Source: Paracoccaceae bacterium (GTDB lineage: Bacteria > Pseudomonadota > Alphaproteobacteria > Rhodobacterales > Rhodobacteraceae). Taken from it: DNA of 34,324 bases. Both the position numbers and the translations under genes were made by a program. The stretch lies in the NCBI GenBank assembly GCA_020425085.1, contig JAGQRW010000002.1, forward strand, positions 1 to 34,324. The letters are read 5' to 3'. Shown piece by piece: positions 30,685 to 34,324 of this stretch (the first letter of the stretch is position 1; the number at the start of each line of letters is the position of its first letter). The notes beneath the pieces were generated by a model, which was not told where the DNA came from, searched no databases, and worked only from the letters and a program-made list of their open reading frames with translations.

Positions 30685-31653
30685 ATGTCGGCAAGCTCCA
30701 TGGCGCGGCGCATCAAACAGCGGCATTTGATGTGCTTCCTCGAAATCGTGCGCTCAGGGTCTATCGTGCGGGCGGCTGATGAACTTGGGATCACCCAGTC
30801 GGCGGCATCAAGAACCCTAAACGAATTGGAAGGGATTGTCGAAGTTCGCCTCATGGAACGGAATCGGGCAGGGATCACACTAACGCCCGCCGGGGAAGTC
30901 TTCTTCCGGCATGTTTCCGCAAGCACGACAGCTTTGAGCCAGGGGCTTGAAAAGATCGCACGGACCAGACAGGGATCGCGGCAGTCCGTTGTTGTCGGCG
31001 TCCTTCCAAACGCGACTGAACGCATCCTGCCGGCGGCAATTCTTCAGTTCAAGCTTAGAAATCCGGGACGGCCGGTATCGGTCATGACCGGAACCAATAC
31101 GTCGCTAATGCAATCTCTACGTGTTGGAGATCTGGATTTCGTGATCGGACGATTGGCAGCGCCGTCGGACATGTCGGGCATCGAATTCCGGTCACTCTAC
31201 AAGGAATACCTGACGGTGGCCGTACGTCCCGGGCATCCGCTGCTTGATCCCGCAGCATCACCCGGCGACGTGCCGAGCCTGGCCGATTTCACATTTGTCA
31301 TGCCGGTCGAAGGGTCGATCATTCGACGGGATGCAGAACAGATTCTGATTGCGGCGGGGATCACTTCACCTATCGACTACGTGGAAACTGTATCGTCTGC
31401 TTTCGGTCGTGCATTTGTTCTGTTGTCGGATGCGGTCTGGGTCGCGCCCTGGGGGGCCGTAGCCAATGATCTAAAGACTGGATCGCTCATTCAGCTTCCT
31501 GTTGATGCCTCGGCCTCCAGCGGTACAGTCGGAATCTCAATCCGAAGTCAGGCAGGTCTCACGCCACTTGCCAGGGATCTTGTCCAGATCATCAGCGACC
31601 TGACCCGTGATATAGCACAAAAAGATCATATAAACGGCCATAATCAACTTTGA
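30685..31653 (+). CDS. LysR-family transcriptional regulator
   Basis: A 322-residue LysR regulator. The N-terminal winged helix is RHLMCFLEIVRSGSIVRAAD, ELGITQSAASRTLNELEG, followed by LTPAGEVFFRHV; the effector domain begins at VVVGVLPNATERILPAAIL and includes the second subdomain (VPSLADFTFVMPVEGS). The overall pattern is close to the PcaQ/GbpR subgroup. It lies 54 bases upstream of, and in the same direction as, a TAXI TRAP transporter gene, so it probably controls that uptake system in response to the substrate. I chose the ATG at MSASSMARR; an upstream in-frame ATG lies in unrelated sequence near the phage edge. Confidence 0.9.
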   Translation: MSASSMARRIKQRHLMCFLEIVRSGSIVRAADELGITQSAASRTLNELEGIVEVRLMERNRAGITLTPAGEVFFRHVSASTTALSQGLEKIARTRQGSRQSVVVGVLPNATERILPAAILQFKLRNPGRPVSVMTGTNTSLMQSLRVGDLDFVIGRLAAPSDMSGIEFRSLYKEYLTVAVRPGHPLLDPAASPGDVPSLADFTFVMPVEGSIIRRDAEQILIAAGITSPIDYVETVSSAFGRAFVLLSDAVWVAPWGAVANDLKTGSLIQLPVDASASSGTVGISIRSQAGLTPLARDLVQIISDLTRDIAQKDHINGHNQL

Positions 31654-31707
31654 TCGTGCTGAATATATAGTGTTAATGTCCGATGGTGTAGATAGGGAGG
31701 ACATTCT

Positions 31708-32658
31708 ATGCCCAATTTTTCAGCAGCGATTTCGCTGTCATTTGCGCTTCTTGCCGGACAGGCCATCGCGCAAGCTCCGATTGCAATCGGGACAAACCCA
31801 CAAGGTTCGCTGGCCTATGCATCCGGTTCGGCAATTGCCAGTGTTATCGGCCAAAGCATCGGCAGGAACTTCGTCGTGGTCCCGCTTGGCGGGCCCAGCG
31901 CCATTATTCCGGCAATGGCCGATCAGGAGTTCGAGTTCTCTTTCGCGAACATCACTGCCGCTGCGCAGGCCTACACCGGCACCGGTGCGTTCAAAGGCCG
32001 GCCTTACGAAGGGCTGCGTGTTGCCACCGTCGTCTACCCCCTGCAGCTTGGGGTCATTGCCAAAGCAGACGGCGGAATGACGAGTGTGACCGACCTGGCT
32101 GGCAAGCACGTGGCTTCGGACTTCACATCGCAGCGTAACCTGGCTGTCTTCATGTCGTCCGCCCTGTCCATTTCGGGGATGAGCTATGAGGACGTGCAGC
32201 CCGTGCCGGTCCAAAATGGCGTTCAGGCGCTTGACGAATTGATCGCAGGTTCGCTCGACGCAACGATCTTCTCGGTCTCGGCTGGCAAGACGGCGCAGGC
32301 TGATGCGGCGATCGGGGTCCGGTTCCTTGATTTTCCCGTCAATGATGAGACCAAGGCGGCCATGGCGAAAATGGCACCCGGTGCGACTGTAGCGAAAGTT
32401 GATCTTGGGCGTAAGGAAGCCGGCCAACAGGGTAATTCGATCATTCAGGCCCCCTTTGTGATCCTTGTGACCAATGAGGTCGACGAACAAACCGTATATG
32501 ACGTCGTGTCCAGCATCGCCGCCAATATCGAAAGGATTGCAAAGGCAGACCCGCAGTTTGCGAATCTGACCGTTGAAATCATGGCGCAGCCGTCGCTGCC
32601 CATTCCCTATCACCCCGGGGCGATCCGTTTCTTCGAGGAGCAGGGCGTCTGGAAGTGA
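31708..32658 (+). CDS. TAXI-family TRAP transporter solute-binding protein
   Basis: A 316-residue periplasmic binding protein. A signal peptide (residues 1-22, ending AIAQ) is followed by the TAXI family start IAIGTNPQGSLAYASGSAIA, then VVPLGGPSAIIPAMADQEFE and FSFANITAAAQAYTGTG; later DLAGKHVASDFTSQRN and LDELIAGSLDATIFSVSAGK. TAXI proteins capture organic acids (for some, glutamate or aromatic acids) for TRAP permeases. A good ribosome site (GGGAGGA) precedes the ATG. The permease gene follows 62 bases after the stop. The substrate is not deducible. Confidence 0.92.
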   Translation: MPNFSAAISLSFALLAGQAIAQAPIAIGTNPQGSLAYASGSAIASVIGQSIGRNFVVVPLGGPSAIIPAMADQEFEFSFANITAAAQAYTGTGAFKGRPYEGLRVATVVYPLQLGVIAKADGGMTSVTDLAGKHVASDFTSQRNLAVFMSSALSISGMSYEDVQPVPVQNGVQALDELIAGSLDATIFSVSAGKTAQADAAIGVRFLDFPVNDETKAAMAKMAPGATVAKVDLGRKEAGQQGNSIIQAPFVILVTNEVDEQTVYDVVSSIAANIERIAKADPQFANLTVEIMAQPSLPIPYHPGAIRFFEEQGVWK

Positions 32659-32720
32659 CGACCCCGCGCCCCTGATCCAGGCGGTAGGGGGCGTACACTC
32701 GTTCAATTGCAAGAAGTGAG

Positions 32721-34324
32721 ATGATCATGACGGTTGAACGTCTCGTTAATGCCTTGGGATTTCTGCTGGTTGCCGCCGCCATTTTATGGGCGCTGAGCGT
32801 TCACCGCAGCCTCGGGTTTAATTTCTTCGGCGGTCAGTACCTCTATTTTTTGCTTTCGATCGCCACGGTGACGATCTTCATCACGCACCCGTCCAGATTC
32901 CGCTGGATCGACATTTCGCTAGCCCTGATCGGATCCGGCGCGATGCTTGTCACAGTCGTGATGTTCCCGGATCTGATCGACCAGGCCAATTTCCGTGACT
33001 ACGGAGCCCTCGGCCTGGCGCTTGCCGCGATCACCATCCTTGTACTGATCGAAGGTGTACGACGGACGGCTGGCCCGGCCATGACGATCATCGTCGTAGC
33101 TGCTGTTGCCGTGGCCGTATTTGCACAATACCTTCCGTCGCCGTTGACCGGGCGCCCCTTTCGTCTGGAAAGCTTCCTTTACAAGATGGCTTATCTTGAC
33201 GGGAACATTCTGGGCGCCCCGCTGTCCATCGTGGGCGCGGTCGTCATCGCCTTTGTCTTCATGGGCTCGATGTTGCAAGCAACCGGTGGAGGAGAGTTCT
33301 TTTCCAACCTCGCCGCAGCCCTGATGGGCCGGTCGCGCGGCGGATCGGCCAAGATTGCGGTCACTGCATCGGGCTTCTTCGGGGCCATTTCCGGATCGGC
33401 GGTGTCGAACGTCGTGTCTACCGGCATGATTACCATCCCCTTGATGAAAAAGGCCGGATACAAACCCCACGTCGCCGGCGCGATCGAGGCCGTTGCCTCG
33501 ACCGGGGGGCAGTTGGTACCGCCGGTCATGGGGGCCGCAGCCTTTCTCATGGCGGTCATGACCCAGTCCGATTATTCGGTGGTTGTGATTGCCTCCATTG
33601 TTCCGGCGCTGCTCTATTACCTAGCCCTATTCCTTCAGATCGACCTCATGGCGGGTCGTGACAACATTAAGGGTTTGGACCAGGAAGATCTGCCTTCGGT
33701 ACAGTCGGAACTGCGCCATGGGTGGGTTTTCCTCCTGCCGTTCGTGGTCCTGATCTTCGGTCTTTTCTCTTTGGCGTGGCGCCCTGAATATGCTGCGATT
33801 GCGGCAACGGCATCAATGTTCGTGGCACTGTTGGCCTTTGGCTTCAGAGGCCAACGCCCGGGTATCAGCCATATCCTTCAGGCCTTCCGCGACACGGCCG
33901 GGGCTTCGGTTGGTATCATCTTTATTGCTGCCGCCGCAGGCATCGTAATCGGGGCATTGAATGACTCCGGTGTGCTTTTTGCGATCACGGGGGCCATTCT
34001 GGCGCTTGGCGGAAATAACCTGCCGCTGTTGCTGGTTCTCTGCGCCGTGCTGTGTATCATCTTGGGGATGGGCATGCCGACCGTCGGGGTCTACGCTCTT
34101 TTGTCCACGCTGGTCGCCGCACCACTTGTCGACCTTGGCATCAACTTACTCGCTGCACATCTCTTCGTGCTCTATTTCGGCATGATGTCGATGATCACAC
34201 CTCCAGTTGCGGTGGCGTCATTTGCGGCGGCAGCGATTTCCCGGACCGGACCGATGCAGACTGGCTGGGCCGCGGTGCAGCTTGCTTGGGCAGCCTATAT
34301 CATTCCCTTTGTCTTCGTGGTGAA
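32721..34324 (+). CDS. TRAP transporter fused permease (DctQM-type), 3' end outside window
   Basis: At least 534 codons of a fused TRAP permease as used with TAXI receptors. The N-terminal part has four helices (VERLVNALGFLLVAAAILWA and following), then the DctM-like part with the family motifs SGFFGAISGSAVSNVVSTG, ITIPLMKKAGYKPHVAGAIE, AVASTGGQLVPPVMGAAAF and GMGMPTVGVYALL. It imports the ligand by sodium or proton symport. The start may be ATG 32721 (AAGAAG four bases before) or ATG 32727 (ten bases). The gene runs off the right edge; up to there it is intact. Confidence 0.92.
   Translation, partial: MIMTVERLVNALGFLLVAAAILWALSVHRSLGFNFFGGQYLYFLLSIATVTIFITHPSRFRWIDISLALIGSGAMLVTVVMFPDLIDQANFRDYGALGLALAAITILVLIEGVRRTAGPAMTIIVVAAVAVAVFAQYLPSPLTGRPFRLESFLYKMAYLDGNILGAPLSIVGAVVIAFVFMGSMLQATGGGEFFSNLAAALMGRSRGGSAKIAVTASGFFGAISGSAVSNVVSTGMITIPLMKKAGYKPHVAGAIEAVASTGGQLVPPVMGAAAFLMAVMTQSDYSVVVIASIVPALLYYLALFLQIDLMAGRDNIKGLDQEDLPSVQSELRHGWVFLLPFVVLIFGLFSLAWRPEYAAIAATASMFVALLAFGFRGQRPGISHILQAFRDTAGASVGIIFIAAAAGIVIGALNDSGVLFAITGAILALGGNNLPLLLVLCAVLCIILGMGMPTVGVYALLSTLVAAPLVDLGINLLAAHLFVLYFGMMSMITPPVAVASFAAAAISRTGPMQTGWAAVQLAWAAYIIPFVFVV

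Noticed and set aside
31643-31654. ATCAA-CT-TTGAT palindrome at the end of lysR as the LysR binding site
   Set aside because: Short, overlaps the lysR stop codon, and such a sequence is frequent by chance; the real site between lysR and the TAXI gene could not be fixed.

Overview
The window comes from an alphaproteobacterium, most likely a marine-type Rhodobacterales (Roseobacter-group) chromosome or large replicon. Three things suggest this: a soluble PhoR placed directly upstream of pstSCAB-phoU-phoB, TAXI-type TRAP transporter genes, and a lambda-like head plus GTA-like tail (DUF2460, DUF2163) prophage module of the kind common in that group. Taxonomy is inferred from gene families only. 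I saw no rRNA, tRNA or CRISPR array.

Region 1 (1-5553, minus strand): a run of genes coding for an ABC transporter ATPase and permease (NosF/NosY-like), an anchored periplasmic Ig-like protein, a COG4705-type membrane protein, a PAP2 lipid phosphatase and a secreted cupredoxin. It ends in a damaged pair: a PepSY protein gene with two in-frame stops, and an OmpR-type response regulator with about 39 residues missing in frame from its receiver domain. Region 2 (5554-6953): a SAM methyltransferase in AT-richer DNA, flanked by two stretches without a supported gene.

Region 3 (6954-14025, plus strand): a complete phosphate-starvation cluster, phoR-pstS-pstC-pstA-pstB-phoU-phoB. A tandem array of three 7-bp PHO-box units lies just upstream of pstS. 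PhoR and PhoB sense and respond, PstSCAB imports phosphate, and PhoU couples the two. Region 4 (14194-16329, minus strand): an IS256-family transposase relic, a mercuric-reductase-like flavoprotein and a frame-damaged MerF-like membrane protein, probably the remains of a mercury-resistance operon.

Region 5 (16342 to about 30562): a badly damaged prophage. Read on the minus strand from right to left it has an AlpA-like regulator, a small protein, a VRR-NUC nuclease, a replication protein with iteron-like repeats inside its gene, a DNA cytosine methyltransferase, and a chimera of an early phage protein with the S49 capsid protease. After these come decoration protein, major capsid protein, head-tail proteins, tail terminator, a deleted tail-tube gene, two chaperone-like frames and the tape measure. 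Terminase, portal, integrase, endopeptidase and tip genes are absent from the window. A 1,017-bp segment (17139-18155) is inverted and breaks both the tape-measure and DUF2163 genes; turning it back on paper restores both in frame. Two cargo modules sit between the tail genes and look intact: a higBA toxin-antitoxin pair, and a TetR regulator divergent from a DUF1772 membrane protein. Each has a clear palindromic operator candidate.

Region 6 (30685-34324, plus strand): a LysR regulator, a TAXI-family TRAP solute-binding protein and a fused TRAP permease that runs off the right edge, together a regulated organic-acid-type uptake system of unknown substrate.
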